A stretch of DNA of 64,000 bases from Bradyrhizobium sp. AZCC 1610 (GTDB lineage Bacteria; Pseudomonadota; Alphaproteobacteria; Rhizobiales; Xanthobacteraceae): assembly GCF_036924515.1 (NCBI RefSeq), contig NZ_JAZHRR010000001.1, positions 2,203,001 through 2,267,000 of the forward strand, given 5' to 3'. Below, piece by piece: positions 46,434 to 58,338 of the stretch (positions are counted from its first letter, which is position 1; every line of letters starts with the position of its first letter). The notes under the pieces were generated by a model. That model searched no databases. It saw only the letters and a program-made list of their open reading frames with translations, and was not told where the DNA came from. The position numbers and the translations under genes were made by a program.

Positions 46434-48749
46434 TTACGCCTCCAATTGCTTGCCGATCGGCAGGGCGCGGATGCGCTTGCCGGTCGCGGCGAAGATCGCG
46501 TTGATCAGCGCCGGCGCAAAGGGCGGCACGCCCGGCTCGCCGACGCCGCTCGGCGGCGTGTCGGGGCCGGCAGGTACGATGTAGACGTTCGTTACGGCCG
46601 GGGATTCGTCGATCCGGAGCAATGGGCAATCGTCGAAATTGCCCTGTTGCACCTTGCCGTCCTTGAAGGTAACCGCGCCATGTTTGGCGAGGCTCAGGCC
46701 CATGATCGCGGCGCCCTCGATCTGCGACTGGATCCGCTCCGGATTGACGTAGGTTCCGCAATCTATCGCTGTATCAACCCTGGGCACAGTGAGCTTGCCC
46801 TTGTCGTCAATGGCCACCTCGACGATGGTCGCGATATAGCTGACGAAGCTGCGATGCACGGCAATGCCGAGCCCGTGTCCCTTGGGGACGGACCGTCCCC
46901 AGCCGCCCTTGTCTGCGACCAGCTCGACGACCTTGCGAAGACGCGCGGTATCGATTGGATAGCTGTCATAGGGCTCGCCGTAGTTCCACAGGTCTTTCAC
47001 CGAATCGAGCTTGACGATCCGGGGCGAGCCGATCAGTTCCAGCAGCATATCCTTTTGGTCGCGTTTGGTGGCATGCGCTATTTCGGCCACCATCGATTGC
47101 ACTGCAAAGGCGCGCGGGATGTTCGACACCGAGCGGAACCAACCGATGCGGGTATGCGCGGCCGCTTCCGGATTCTCGCACTGGACGTTGGCGATCTCGA
47201 AGGGCATGTCGACCAGCCCCATGCCGAGTTCGAACGGCGCCTGATGCACCGCACCGGCAGCAAATGTCGAGGCGATGCTCGGCGCGACGCTGCGATGCCG
47301 CCAGGCCGTCACCTTGCCGTTCTTGTCGAGGCCGGCCTCGATGCGTTCCACCGAGACGGTGTGCAGGAAGCCGTTGCGAATGTCGTCGTCCCGCGTCCAT
47401 TGCACCTTCACGGGGGCGCCGAGTTCCTTTGAAAGCAGGGCCGCTTCGAGGGCGAAGTCGCACTTCGACTTGCGCCCGAAGCCGCCGCCGAGCAGGGTGA
47501 CGTTGACGGTGACATTCTCCTGCGGAATGCCAAGCGTCTTGGCGACGTCCTCGCGCGTTCCGCCCGCGCTTTGCACCGGTCCCCAGATCTCCGCCTTGTC
47601 GCCCTTGACGTCAGCGACCGCAACCGGCGGCTCCATGGCGACATGGGCGAGATGCGGCAGATAATACTCGCCTACGATCACCTTGTCGGCGCCCTTCAAG
47701 GCGGCGTCCACGTCACCCTCCTTGCGTACCACCAGGCCGGGCTTCCGCGCGGCTGCCTCCAGTTCGGCCCGGTAGGCGACTGAGTCATATTTGGCGTTAG
47801 CGCCGTCATCCCACGTGATCTTCAGCGCGTCGCGGCCCTTAATTGCCGCGCCGGTGTTGCGCGCGATCACCGCGACGCCGCCGAGCGGCTGGAATTTTGA
47901 AGGCCACGGCCAGCCCTTGACTTCCATGACCTTCTCGACGCCGGAAACCTTCATCGCCTCCGCCCCGTCAAACGACACGGCCTTGCCGCCGGTCACTGGC
48001 GGCCGTGCGATGACGGCATATTTCATGCCGGGTAGCCGCACGTCGGCGCCGTAACGCGCGGTGCCTACCGTGATATCGCGGAGATCGACCATGCTGATCT
48101 GGCCTTTGCCCAGATAGCGGAAGTCCTTTGGGTCTTTCAGCCTCAAACCTTCGACACTCGGTACCGACTGCTTGGCGGCATCGGCTGCCAGATCGCCAAA
48201 GCCAATGCGGCGTCCGCTCGCACTGTGGACGACCTCGTGATTGACGGCCTTCACCTCGCTCGCCGGCACGCCCCAGCGTTTCGCTGCGGCCTGCTCGAGC
48301 ATCGTGCGGGCCGACGCGCCGATCTGACGCATCGGCATCAGGTAGTGGCGCGTGCTGCGCGATCCGTCGGTATCCTGGTTGCCGAATTTGACCTCGTCGC
48401 CAGGCGCCTGCTGGATCCGAACGCGCGACCAATCGGCCTCCATCTCTTCGGCGACGATCAGGGGCAGGCTGGTGCGGACGCCGGTTCCCATCTCGGCGCG
48501 GTGTGCGACGATCGTGACCATGCCATCCGGTGCGATCGCGACGAACACACGCGGGTCCACCACGGTACCGTGCGGCATCTCGCCCGCACCGGTCTTGTAC
48601 GCGGCAAAGCCGGGGCGTGACATCACGGGTGCGGCCAAAACGAAGCCGGCCAGCCCGAGGCCCTTCAGGATGCTGCGGCGTGAAACGTTGTCGACCTTGA
48701 CGTATCGCTCAAAGCCGCGGAGCTTCTTGGGATTGGTGATGATGTTCAT
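46434..48749 (-). CDS. iorB: Molybdenum dehydrogenase large subunit (isoquinoline 1-oxidoreductase beta type)
   Basis: The product has 771 residues of the xanthine dehydrogenase superfamily in the IorB-type circular arrangement. A Tat signal ([17 protein letters not shown]) sends it folded to the periplasm. Molybdopterin-contact segments such as [37 protein letters not shown] and the C-terminal [18 protein letters not shown] with the catalytic Glu are present. Family members oxidise aldehydes or N-heterocycles; the substrate is unknown. It pairs with the 2Fe-2S subunit 2 bases upstream. A cytochrome c subunit, common beside such enzymes, is missing. Confidence 0.92.
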   Translation of the reverse strand: MNIITNPKKLRGFERYVKVDNVSRRSILKGLGLAGFVLAAPVMSRPGFAAYKTGAGEMPHGTVVDPRVFVAIAPDGMVTIVAHRAEMGTGVRTSLPLIVAEEMEADWSRVRIQQAPGDEVKFGNQDTDGSRSTRHYLMPMRQIGASARTMLEQAAAKRWGVPASEVKAVNHEVVHSASGRRIGFGDLAADAAKQSVPSVEGLRLKDPKDFRYLGKGQISMVDLRDITVGTARYGADVRLPGMKYAVIARPPVTGGKAVSFDGAEAMKVSGVEKVMEVKGWPWPSKFQPLGGVAVIARNTGAAIKGRDALKITWDDGANAKYDSVAYRAELEAAARKPGLVVRKEGDVDAALKGADKVIVGEYYLPHLAHVAMEPPVAVADVKGDKAEIWGPVQSAGGTREDVAKTLGIPQENVTVNVTLLGGGFGRKSKCDFALEAALLSKELGAPVKVQWTRDDDIRNGFLHTVSVERIEAGLDKNGKVTAWRHRSVAPSIASTFAAGAVHQAPFELGMGLVDMPFEIANVQCENPEAAAHTRIGWFRSVSNIPRAFAVQSMVAEIAHATKRDQKDMLLELIGSPRIVKLDSVKDLWNYGEPYDSYPIDTARLRKVVELVADKGGWGRSVPKGHGLGIAVHRSFVSYIATIVEVAIDDKGKLTVPRVDTAIDCGTYVNPERIQSQIEGAAIMGLSLAKHGAVTFKDGKVQQGNFDDCPLLRIDESPAVTNVYIVPAGPDTPPSGVGEPGVPPFAPALINAIFAATGKRIRALPIGKQLEA

Positions 48750-48751
48750 GG

Positions 48752-49204
48752 TCAGACCCCCGTCGAAGCAAGATGAACCGCGTTTTCGATGCGCTGATAA
48801 CAGCCGCAGCGGCAGATATTGCCCGCCATCGAATCGCGTATCTGATCGTGCGTGGGTTTCGGATTTTCCAGCAGCAGCGCGGCGGCCTGCATGATCTGGC
48901 CAACCTGGCAAAAACCGCATTGCGGGACATTGAGCTGGCGCCAGGCCTTCTGAACCGCGTGATCACCGGTCGGATGAAGACCTTCGATCGTCGTGACCTC
49001 CCGATTGACCACGTCGGAAACCGACGTGATGCAGGCGCGCACCGCCTGCTTGTCGACGATCACGGTGCAGGCGCCGCAAAGCGCCTGGCCGCAGCCATAT
49101 TTCGTGCCCGTCAGTCCGGCTTCATCGCGGAGGAACCAGAGTAGCGAAAGATCGGGATCGCCATCCCAGTTTTTCTGCTGGCCGTTAATCTTCAAAGTAA
49201 TCAT
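48752..49204 (-). CDS. iorA: [2Fe-2S] small subunit (isoquinoline 1-oxidoreductase alpha type)
   Basis: The product is a 150-residue electron-transfer subunit with two iron-sulfur clusters: a plant-ferredoxin type site (GCGQALCGACTV plus an upstream Cys) and the helical-domain site CGFCQVGQ...CRCGCY. It has no signal peptide and is presumably exported with the Tat-bearing large subunit. The order alpha then beta, with a 2-base gap, is typical. Confidence 0.94.
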   Translation of the reverse strand: MITLKINGQQKNWDGDPDLSLLWFLRDEAGLTGTKYGCGQALCGACTVIVDKQAVRACITSVSDVVNREVTTIEGLHPTGDHAVQKAWRQLNVPQCGFCQVGQIMQAAALLLENPKPTHDQIRDSMAGNICRCGCYQRIENAVHLASTGV

Positions 49205-49858
49205 GATCGATCCCCTTCGTAAGCTGCTGATGGTCGCTCCGACGCGAGCGAAAACATTCTTGCTGACCGCTCAACGCCGCCTCGAAATTCCTTGCTGTCT
49301 TGTCTGGCTGGGATTTCTTCGAGCCATCCTCCTGAATCGTTATTATTGGCTGTTGTTCAGTAGGCCGACTGGCGGATCGCCGCCATAGAACCATTCTATA
49401 TTTGCGTCCGCATGTTTGGCGAAAGCGGGGCATCGGGAAAAGATTGCATTTGGTCAGTAACGCTGACGCAGCGACACTGCAAAACAAATTCTCGTCAAAC
49501 TTGGACATCGTTGTCATGACCGATGCGGAGATCGTCTCTTCCACGTCGCCCGGCGCTGCAGAGTCTTTCACCATTTGCACGCCACAGGCATCGACGTGCA
49601 CCGAACGCTCCGCGCGAATCCTGCAATTCTCACTCTTGACCGCACGCGCGATAACGCACCGCACACTGCAGAAGGCTGAGCTGTTCTGCGAAATATGCAT
49701 GATGCACAAATCGGCAGTTACGATCGCGTGAAATGCAATGGACTCCCGTTATTGCTGGCTTTTCCTGGAATCACTGATGCAACTGCAAGGCGCATTGCGC
49801 AAAAGACAAATTTGTTCGTCGCCTTTCTTTTGACCGACTCCCTCCTTCAGTTTGTGTC
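49205..49858. other. Long intergenic region between iorA and the Rieske gene
   Basis: These 654 bases have lower GC than the flanks. Open frames on both strands (109 and 174 residues) lack domains, signal peptides and ribosome-binding sites, and I do not support them as genes. A TCGCTC/GAGCGA dyad lies at 49234-49251, close to the iorA start. It is the divergent control region for the iorAB and Rieske/quinoprotein genes; a small RNA cannot be excluded. Confidence 0.5.
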
Positions 49859-50509
49859 ATGTGCAAATCCGATCAGGCCACAACGTCGATCACAAGCACA
49901 GACACGGAGCTCGCAACAGCGATGTGTCAGGATCCGACGCGGCGTGCAATGATCCTGACCGCTCTCGCCACGGGCGCTTGCCTGGCGTCGTCCAGGTCCT
50001 CCGTTGCCGAGGAAGATCTGCTCGGTAGCAACGAGCGGCCGCAGAAAGCCGACGTCCTGGTTTTCGCCGAAGGGGACCGTGCGGGCGAGGTGATCAAGCC
50101 GCAGGATCTGAAAGCCGGTGGACCGCCGGTGCGGGCCTGGCCAAAGGACCCCAAGACGTCGGTTGTCCGCAAGGGCTCGCGCCTGAACGAGGTGCTCGTC
50201 GTCAAACTGGATCCGGCCGAACTGGATGAGGAGACGCGCTCACGCGCGGCCGGCGGCGTCGTGGCCTATTCGGTGATCTGCGTCCACACCGGCTGTCCGA
50301 TCACCGCATGGGTAAAGGCGGCAAGCGGCGACAAGGACGTGTTCAAATGCGTTTGCCATAATTCGGAATTTGACCCGAGACAAAGCGGGCAAGTGGTGTT
50401 TGGGCCGGCGCCCCGGCGTCTGCCGGCGCTTCCGTTGGTGGCAGAAGACGGTCCGCTGACGGTGGCCGCGGCATTCGTTGGAAAGGTAGGTGCGCAGCAG
50501 GGCAGATGA
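49859..50509 (+). CDS. Exported Rieske [2Fe-2S] protein
   Basis: The product has 216 residues. A twin-arginine-like signal (TRRAMILTALATGACLA, about residues 28-44) is preceded by an unusually long N-terminus; ATG 49922 would give a more usual length. The Rieske ligands are complete: Cys141 and His143 in CVHTGC, Cys164 and His167 in CVCH, with Cys146-Cys166 as the usual disulfide. The closest architecture is the bc1/arsenite oxidase type. It lies 73 bases upstream of a quinoprotein dehydrogenase, suggesting that it takes electrons from it or from the divergent IorAB enzyme in place of a cytochrome c. Confidence 0.88.
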   Translation: MCKSDQATTSITSTDTELATAMCQDPTRRAMILTALATGACLASSRSSVAEEDLLGSNERPQKADVLVFAEGDRAGEVIKPQDLKAGGPPVRAWPKDPKTSVVRKGSRLNEVLVVKLDPAELDEETRSRAAGGVVAYSVICVHTGCPITAWVKAASGDKDVFKCVCHNSEFDPRQSGQVVFGPAPRRLPALPLVAEDGPLTVAAAFVGKVGAQQGR

Positions 50510-50582
50510 CGGCGGCCGGCCGTCGATCCACGACAAAGACAAAACAGAATTCGTGAGATGAAAACAAAGGGGAGGTTGCGTT

Positions 50583-52304
50583 ATGGCCTTGAAGCAATGG
50601 CTTTTGTCGGGTTTGCTCGCGTCCACATGCCTCGTTTCGATCGCTGCCGCCGGTCCGATCGAGAACTACAGCCCGGTGACTGCCGAGCGACTCAAGAATC
50701 CTGAGCCCGGCAACTGGATGCACTATCGCCGGACCTATGACGGCCAAGGATACAGCCCCCTCGATCAGATCAACACCTCGAACGTGAAAAGCCTGACGCC
50801 GGTGTGGACGTTCTCGACCGGTGTGGTTGAGGGGCATGAGGCCCCACCGATCATCAACAATGGCGTGATGTTCGTCGCAACGCCGATGGGGCAGGTGATT
50901 GCGCTCAACGCCAAGACCGGCGACGAGTACTGGCGATACAAGCGCCAGCTTCCCGAGGACCTCTTTCAATTGCACCCGACCAACCGCGGCGTGGGACTGT
51001 GGGAAGACAAGCTTTACCTCGCCACGACGGACGACCATCTGGTCGCGCTCGACGCCAAGACCGGCAAAGTGGTCTGGGATACCAAGGTTCAGGACTACAA
51101 GAAGGGGCAGTATCTGACCCTGATGCCGTTGGTCGTCGACGGCAAGGTGATCGTCGGCGGTTCCGGCGGCGAATTCGGCGTGCGCGGTTACATCGTTGCC
51201 TACGATGCCAACACTGGCAAGGAGCTGTGGCGAACCTTCACCATTCCGGGCGAGGGGGAACCTGGCAATGAAACGTGGAAAGGCGACGACTGGAAAACGG
51301 GCGGCGCACCTGCCTGGATGACAGGCACATACGATGTCGATACCAGGACAATCTACTGGGGCACCGGCAACGCCGCACCCTGGCCGGGCGAAACGCACCC
51401 CGGCGACAATCTCTACTCGACATCGGTGCTCGCGCTCGATCCCGACAGCGGCAAGATGAAATCATACTTCCAGTACCATCAAAACGATTCCTGGGACTGG
51501 GACGAGGTGGATGCACCGATGCTGATCGACCTGCAAAGGGACGGACGCAGCATCAAGAGTCTGATCCATCCGGGCCGCAACGCGATTTTCTGGGTGCTCG
51601 AGCGCAAGCCGGAAGGCATCAAATACGTGGCAGGCTGGCCATTCGTTTATACCGATGTCTGGAAGGGCATCGAGCCGTCCGGCAAGCCAATCGTCGATCC
51701 CGTTCACAAGCCGGGCATTGGCAAGCGGGTTGAATTCTGTCCGTCATTGTGGGGCGGCAAGGATTGGCCGTCGGCGGCATATAGTCAGAAAACCGGATTG
51801 GTCTACGTTCCGGCCAACGAGAATTTCTGCGGCGGCTTCACCGGAGAGAAAGTGCCGTTGGTTGCCGGCCAGCTTTGGCTCGGAACCAAGCCCGAAGATA
51901 TCGGCTTGACGCCTCGTCCCGGCGCTACCCACTTTGGCGAGCTGCAGGCGTGGGATCCGGCCACGGGCAAGAAGGCCTGGTCACATAATTTCCCCAAGTC
52001 ACACCTGTTCGGTTCGGTGACCGCTACCGCGGGCGACCTCATCCTTGTCGGCGGCACCAATGACCGGATGTTCCGCGCCTTCCATGCCAAGACCGGCGAA
52101 CTGCTTTGGGAGCAAAAAACCAACTCCGGCATCATGGGCATGCCGATCGCCTACGAGGTGGACGGCACGCAGTATATCGCTGTCCAGTCGGGCTGGGGCG
52201 TAGACGCGCAGCGCATCCAGGACGCATTGGTGGGCAAGGTCCCTGGCCTGGAGAATAACGTGCCGCAGGGCGGCGTCGTTTGGGTGTTCGCCGTCAAGAA
52301 GTGA
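50583..52304 (+). CDS. PQQ-dependent alcohol dehydrogenase, atypical lanthanide-type
   Basis: The product is a 573-residue periplasmic quinoprotein with a signal peptide (1-23, AAA-GP) and eight-bladed propeller motifs ([43 protein letters not shown]). The catalytic/metal motif is SWDWDEV with Asp305 and Asp307, the Asp-x-Asp pattern of lanthanide enzymes. The vicinal Cys pair next to PQQ is replaced by Gln129-Leu130 (FQLHPTNRG), which is unusual for the methanol/ethanol family. GGGGAGG precedes the ATG. The substrate is unknown; its neighbour is a Rieske protein instead of a cytochrome c. Confidence 0.92.
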   Translation: MALKQWLLSGLLASTCLVSIAAAGPIENYSPVTAERLKNPEPGNWMHYRRTYDGQGYSPLDQINTSNVKSLTPVWTFSTGVVEGHEAPPIINNGVMFVATPMGQVIALNAKTGDEYWRYKRQLPEDLFQLHPTNRGVGLWEDKLYLATTDDHLVALDAKTGKVVWDTKVQDYKKGQYLTLMPLVVDGKVIVGGSGGEFGVRGYIVAYDANTGKELWRTFTIPGEGEPGNETWKGDDWKTGGAPAWMTGTYDVDTRTIYWGTGNAAPWPGETHPGDNLYSTSVLALDPDSGKMKSYFQYHQNDSWDWDEVDAPMLIDLQRDGRSIKSLIHPGRNAIFWVLERKPEGIKYVAGWPFVYTDVWKGIEPSGKPIVDPVHKPGIGKRVEFCPSLWGGKDWPSAAYSQKTGLVYVPANENFCGGFTGEKVPLVAGQLWLGTKPEDIGLTPRPGATHFGELQAWDPATGKKAWSHNFPKSHLFGSVTATAGDLILVGGTNDRMFRAFHAKTGELLWEQKTNSGIMGMPIAYEVDGTQYIAVQSGWGVDAQRIQDALVGKVPGLENNVPQGGVVWVFAVKK

Positions 52305-52427
52305 CTGCGAGAAGGCAGGATCCGGCGCCTGGCCGCTGCACAGGCAGTAGTGGCCAGGCGCGCTGCCTCGCCGACAATCTTACGATTTTTCAAGCCGGCC
52401 TGTCGCCCGCTTTGCCTGCGGTGAGAG

Positions 52428-52589
52428 CTAGACACTCGCATTGACGAGCAGCGGATCGACGGAAATCACGAGCTTCAGCGTCCGCAGCGAAAAGGTCGAT
52501 CGCGTGGGCCGGATGCCTTGAATCCGGTAGAGCTTCTCCCGAAGAAAGCGCTCGTAGTGAGTGGTGTCCGCAAATGAATGTGACAGCGC
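52428..52589 (-). pseudogene. Remnant of an Lrp/AsnC-family regulator (C-terminal part)
   Basis: The minus-strand frame ending at 52428 encodes HYERFLREKLYRIQGI and RSTFSLRTLK, which match the end of the RAM domain of Lrp/AsnC regulators (the helix before the last strand and the terminal strand). Nothing resembling the DNA-binding domain or the first part of the RAM domain occurs upstream in any frame, and a 90-residue frame start at 52700 leads with unrelated sequence. It is therefore probably a decayed fragment. The remaining 52305-52795 interval holds no other gene. Confidence 0.55.
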
Positions 52590-52741
52590 AAAAATGTGAT
52601 CGCTCGAAAGTGCTTGCCGTGTGGGCAGCCGGAAATCGGCGGGCGCGTGAGCTGGCCGTGCTGGCATACCGCTTGCAAGCAAAAGGAGACTGATTGGCAT
52701 CGGTTTGACTGGCCCGTTTCACCTCGCGCGCCGGCGAACTA

Positions 52742-52761
52742 CCGGCCAATGAATTGGCCGG
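52742..52761. promoter_or_regulatory. Perfect palindrome upstream of the dipeptide-type transporter
   Basis: CCGGCCAAT (52742-52750) and ATTGGCCGG (52753-52761) are perfect complements with a 2-base GA centre, 35 bases before the binding-protein start. The size and symmetry suit an operator for a dimeric regulator; as RNA its 2-base centre could not form a loop without opening the inner pairs. Confidence 0.45.
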
Positions 52762-52795
52762 AACCGCCATGACAACCCGAGACTGGGAGAGCCCT

Positions 52796-54400
52796 ATGGA
52801 TCGCAGGACTGTGTTGAAGGGATTGGCCGGGGTCGGCGGCCTGGCGGCGACGGGCGGCTTTTCGATGCCGGCTCTTTCCCAAGGCGCTGCCGCGCGCACC
52901 TTACGCTTTGTGCCGCAGGCTAACCTCGCGAATTTCGATCCGATCTGGGGGACCCAGTATGTCGTGCGCAACGCGGCTGCGCTGGTGTGGGACACCCTTT
53001 ACGGCCTCGACGCCACGCTGCAGCCGCAGCGTCAGATGGTCGAGTCCGAGGAGGTGTCCGATGACGGGCTGGTCTGGACCTTTCGGCTCCGGCCGGGGCT
53101 CAAGTTTCACGACGGCGAGCCGGTGCTGAGCAAGGATGTAGTGGCGAGCCTGACGCGCTGGTCGGCGCGCGATCCCATGGGCCTGATGATCAAGGCGATC
53201 CAGAACGAACTGACCGCAGTCGACGACAGGACCTTCAAATGGGCGCTGAAGGCGCCTTATCCGAAAATGCTGCTGGCATTGGGCAAGAACAGCACGCCCT
53301 GCGCGTTCATCATGCCGGAGCGCATCGCCCAGACCGATCCGTTCAAGCAGATCCCCGAATATATCGGCTCGGGCCCGATGAAGTTCGCAAAGGGCGAATG
53401 GGTGCCCGGCGCCAAGGCGGTGTTCGAGAAGTTCGCCGATTATGTGCCGCGACAGGAGAAGGCATCCTGGCTCGCCGGCGGCAAGCAGATGCTGGTTGAC
53501 CGCATCGAATGGGTGGTGATCCCGGATCCTGCCACGGCGGCGGCAGCACTTCAGAATGGCGAGGTCGATTGGTGGGAGAGCCCCATCACCGATCTCGTGC
53601 CGTCGCTCAAGAAGAACCGCAACATCAACGTCGACATCGCCGATCCCCTCGGCAACGTCGGTTCGTTCCGGATGAACCATCTGCATCCGCCCTTCAACGA
53701 TGTGAAGGTGCGACGTGCCGTGCTCGCGGCGCTGAGCCAGGAAGACTACATGCGCGCGCTGGTCGGTGACGATACCGCGCTCTGGAAGCCGCTGCCGGGC
53801 TTCTTCACGCCGGATACACCGCTCTACACCGAAGAGGGCGGCGAGATCCTGAAAGGCAAGCGCGATCTTGCAATGGCAAAGAAGCTGTTGGCCGAGAGCG
53901 GCTATTCAGGCCAGCCGGTCACCTGCGTCGTGGCGCAGGATCAACCGATCACCAAGGCGCAGGGCGATGTCACTGCGGATCTGTTGAAGCAAATGGGCAT
54001 GAATGTCGACTTCGTCGCGACCGATTGGGGCACGGTCGGTTCCCGCCGCGCCCAGAAAACGCCGCCGGGCCAGGGCGGCTGGGGGATGTTTCACACCTGG
54101 CACGCCGGCGCGGACTGCATCAATCCCGCCGCCTACAACGCCATTCGCGGCACTGGCGACAAGGCGTGGTTTGGCTGGCCCACGAGCGCGGCCGTGGAAA
54201 AGGAAGTCCTGGCATGGTTCGACGCCAAGAATCTCGATGAGGAGAAGGCTGCGGTGAAGCGCCTCAACAAGGCGGCGATGGACGATGTCGTCTATGCGCC
54301 AACCGGCTTCTTCCTGAGCTACACGGCGTGGCGCAAGAACGTCGCCGGTATCGCGAAGGGGCCGCTGCCCTTCTTCTGGGGCGTGTCGAAGAGCGCATGA
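52796..54400 (+). CDS. ABC transporter substrate-binding protein, dipeptide/oligopeptide family
   Basis: The product has 534 residues. A twin-arginine-type signal (MDRRTVLKGLAGVGGLAATG) is followed by the SBP_bac_5 fold: VVRNAAALVWDTLYGLDATLQPQ, WTFRLRPGLKFHDGEPV, NHLHPPFNDVKVRRAVLAAL. Members bind peptides, nickel chelates, opines or other solutes. ATG 52796 has GGGAGAG upstream; a start at 52754 lies across the palindrome. It heads a five-gene transporter operon that precedes uracil and hydantoin catabolism genes, so an N-heterocycle or peptide-like ligand is possible. Confidence 0.9.
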   Translation: MDRRTVLKGLAGVGGLAATGGFSMPALSQGAAARTLRFVPQANLANFDPIWGTQYVVRNAAALVWDTLYGLDATLQPQRQMVESEEVSDDGLVWTFRLRPGLKFHDGEPVLSKDVVASLTRWSARDPMGLMIKAIQNELTAVDDRTFKWALKAPYPKMLLALGKNSTPCAFIMPERIAQTDPFKQIPEYIGSGPMKFAKGEWVPGAKAVFEKFADYVPRQEKASWLAGGKQMLVDRIEWVVIPDPATAAAALQNGEVDWWESPITDLVPSLKKNRNINVDIADPLGNVGSFRMNHLHPPFNDVKVRRAVLAALSQEDYMRALVGDDTALWKPLPGFFTPDTPLYTEEGGEILKGKRDLAMAKKLLAESGYSGQPVTCVVAQDQPITKAQGDVTADLLKQMGMNVDFVATDWGTVGSRRAQKTPPGQGGWGMFHTWHAGADCINPAAYNAIRGTGDKAWFGWPTSAAVEKEVLAWFDAKNLDEEKAAVKRLNKAAMDDVVYAPTGFFLSYTAWRKNVAGIAKGPLPFFWGVSKSA

Positions 54401-54417
54401 TGGCGCGGTGATCCCAC

Positions 54418-55359
54418 ATGCTCTCGTATATCCTCCGGCGTGTCCTCTCGACCCTGCCCGTGATGGGGATCGTCGCGCTGTTCGTCTTCAGTCTGCTTTA
54501 CATCGCGCCAGGCGATCCGGCCGCGGTGATCGCAGGCGACCAGGCGAGCCCCGCCGACGTTGAGCGCATTCGCCAGGGCCTCGGCCTCGACCGGCCGTTT
54601 CTGGTCCAGTTCGGGACCTGGCTCTGGAACATCCTGCATGGCGATCTCGGCACCTCGATCTTCACCAACATGCCGGTCGCCGCGATGATCGCGCAGCGCA
54701 TCGAGCCGACGTTCTCGCTGATGGCGATTACGCTAGTCCTGACCATCCTTGTCGCGGTGCCGCTCGGCGTGGCGGCGGCGTGGAAGGCAGGGAGCTGGGT
54801 GGACCGCACCATCATGGCGTTCGCCGTGTTTGCCTTCTCGCTTCCCGTCTTTGTTGTCGGATACGTGCTTGCCTATGTGTTCGCGCTGCAGTTCGAATGG
54901 CTTCCCGTGCAGGGCTATACGCCGTTGTCCCAAGGCGTCTGGCCATGGCTGCAGAACCTCATTCTTCCCGCCCTGGCCCTCGGTAGCGTTTACATCGCGC
55001 TGATCGCGCGCATTACCCGCGCTTCCATGCTCGAAGTGCTGCAGCAGGATTATGTCCGCACCGCCCGCGCCAAAGGACTCGACCAGCGCACCATCCTGTT
55101 CGTTCACGCGCTGAAAAATGCAGCCGTTCCGATCGTGACGGTGATCGGTATCGGCATCGCGCTACTGATCGGCGGTGCGGTGGTGACCGAAAGCGTGTTC
55201 GCCATCCCCGGGCTTGGCCGGCTGACGATCGACGCAATCCTGCGCCGCGATTACCCGGTCATCCAGGGCATCGTGCTGCTGTTCAGCTTCCTCTACGTGC
55301 TCGTCAACCTGATGGTCGACGTCACCTACACCCTGGTCGATCCGAGGATCCGCTATTGA
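54418..55359 (+). CDS. ABC transporter permease (DppB/OppB type)
   Basis: The product has 313 residues and six transmembrane helices. It has the DppB N-terminus (MLSYILRRVLSTLPVM), the GLDRPFLVQFGTWL loop and the EAA coupling motif around DYVRTARAKGLDQRTILFVHALKNA. It forms the channel with the next permease, whose start codon overlaps its stop. Confidence 0.94.
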   Translation: MLSYILRRVLSTLPVMGIVALFVFSLLYIAPGDPAAVIAGDQASPADVERIRQGLGLDRPFLVQFGTWLWNILHGDLGTSIFTNMPVAAMIAQRIEPTFSLMAITLVLTILVAVPLGVAAAWKAGSWVDRTIMAFAVFAFSLPVFVVGYVLAYVFALQFEWLPVQGYTPLSQGVWPWLQNLILPALALGSVYIALIARITRASMLEVLQQDYVRTARAKGLDQRTILFVHALKNAAVPIVTVIGIGIALLIGGAVVTESVFAIPGLGRLTIDAILRRDYPVIQGIVLLFSFLYVLVNLMVDVTYTLVDPRIRY

Positions 55360-56279
55360 GCATCTCCACGTCAAGCACGGCACCGGTGCCGCCGGGCCTC
55401 GTCATTGCACCGCAACTGCCGGACCTGCTCATGCCGGTGGCAATCCGGCGCGGCGTCCTCGGCTTCCTGCGCAATCATCCGACGGTTGCGATCGGCGGCG
55501 CCTTGCTGCTCTGCCTCGTATTGATCGGGATCTTCGCGCCCTGGCTCGGGACCGTCGATCCGACCGCGCTCGCGCCCGCCAAGCGCACGCGCTTGCCTTC
55601 CGCGGATTTTTGGTTCGGCACCGACCTGCTGGGCCGCGACATCTATTCGCGCGTGCTCTACGGGGCACGGGTCTCGCTCACCGTGGGCCTGTCGGTCGCG
55701 GTGTTGGCCTCGCTCGCCGGTCTTGCCATCGGCCTCGTCTCGGGTTTCGTGCGATGGGCGGACGGCATCCTGATGCGGTTCATGGATGGGCTGATGTCGA
55801 TCCCGCCGATCCTGCTTGCCGTCGCGCTGATGGCGCTGACACGCGCGAGCGTCGGCAACGTCATCCTGGCCATCACGATTGCCGAAGTCCCGCGCGTCTC
55901 GCGGTTGGTGCGCAGTGTCGTGCTGTCACTGCGCGAGCAGCCCTACGTGGACGCTGCCACAGCTTCCGGCACGCGAACGCCGATGATCATCCTGCGCCAC
56001 ATCCTGCCCAACACACTGGCGCCGATGCTGGTCCAGGCAACCTATATCTGCGCCAGTGCCATGATCGTGGAGTCGATCCTCTCTTTCATCGGCGCCGGCA
56101 CGCCGCCCACCATTCCGTCCTGGGGCAACATCATGGCCGAGGGCAGGGCGCTATGGCAGGTCAAGCCCTACATCGTGTTCTTTCCTGCCGCGTTTCTGTC
56201 CGTCACCGTGCTCGCCGTCAATCTGCTTGGCGACGGCCTGCGTGATGCGCTCGATCCGCGAATGGCCAAAAGCCTCTAA
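55356..56279 (+). CDS. ABC transporter permease (DppC/OppC type)
   Basis: The product has 307 residues with a DppC-type N-terminal domain (about 45-80), the [21 protein letters not shown] motif and the EAA loop [23 protein letters not shown]. The start is TTG 55356, overlapping the stop of the first permease gene (TTGA). A palindromic repeat separates it from the ATPase genes. Confidence 0.93.
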   Translation: MSISTSSTAPVPPGLVIAPQLPDLLMPVAIRRGVLGFLRNHPTVAIGGALLLCLVLIGIFAPWLGTVDPTALAPAKRTRLPSADFWFGTDLLGRDIYSRVLYGARVSLTVGLSVAVLASLAGLAIGLVSGFVRWADGILMRFMDGLMSIPPILLAVALMALTRASVGNVILAITIAEVPRVSRLVRSVVLSLREQPYVDAATASGTRTPMIILRHILPNTLAPMLVQATYICASAMIVESILSFIGAGTPPTIPSWGNIMAEGRALWQVKPYIVFFPAAFLSVTVLAVNLLGDGLRDALDPRMAKSL

Positions 56280-56327
56280 CGCATGATCCGGAAAAATGCG
56301 TACCGGTTTTCCGATAAGGTTCTGATC
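56280..56327. repeat. Palindromic intergenic repeat (GAGCATGATC family), short copy
   Basis: The block GCATGATCCGGAAAA followed by a TACCGGTTTTCC arm matches the 14761-14834 repeat, but the inner hairpin is missing and the right end (TTCTGATC) has diverged. It fills almost all of the 50-base gap between the DppC-type and DppD-type genes, inside one operon, so read-through must occur. It may affect mRNA processing or the supply of ATPase subunits. Confidence 0.7.
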
Positions 56328-56329
56328 TG

Positions 56330-58314
<1,985 letters not shown>

Positions 58315-58338
58315 TCCTGTGCTGCGGCGCTCGCTAAT

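Noticed and set aside
49185..49709. Minus-strand open frame of 174 codons before iorA
   Set aside because: It would overlap the iorA start, lacks a ribosome-binding site and has no protein-like domain pattern.
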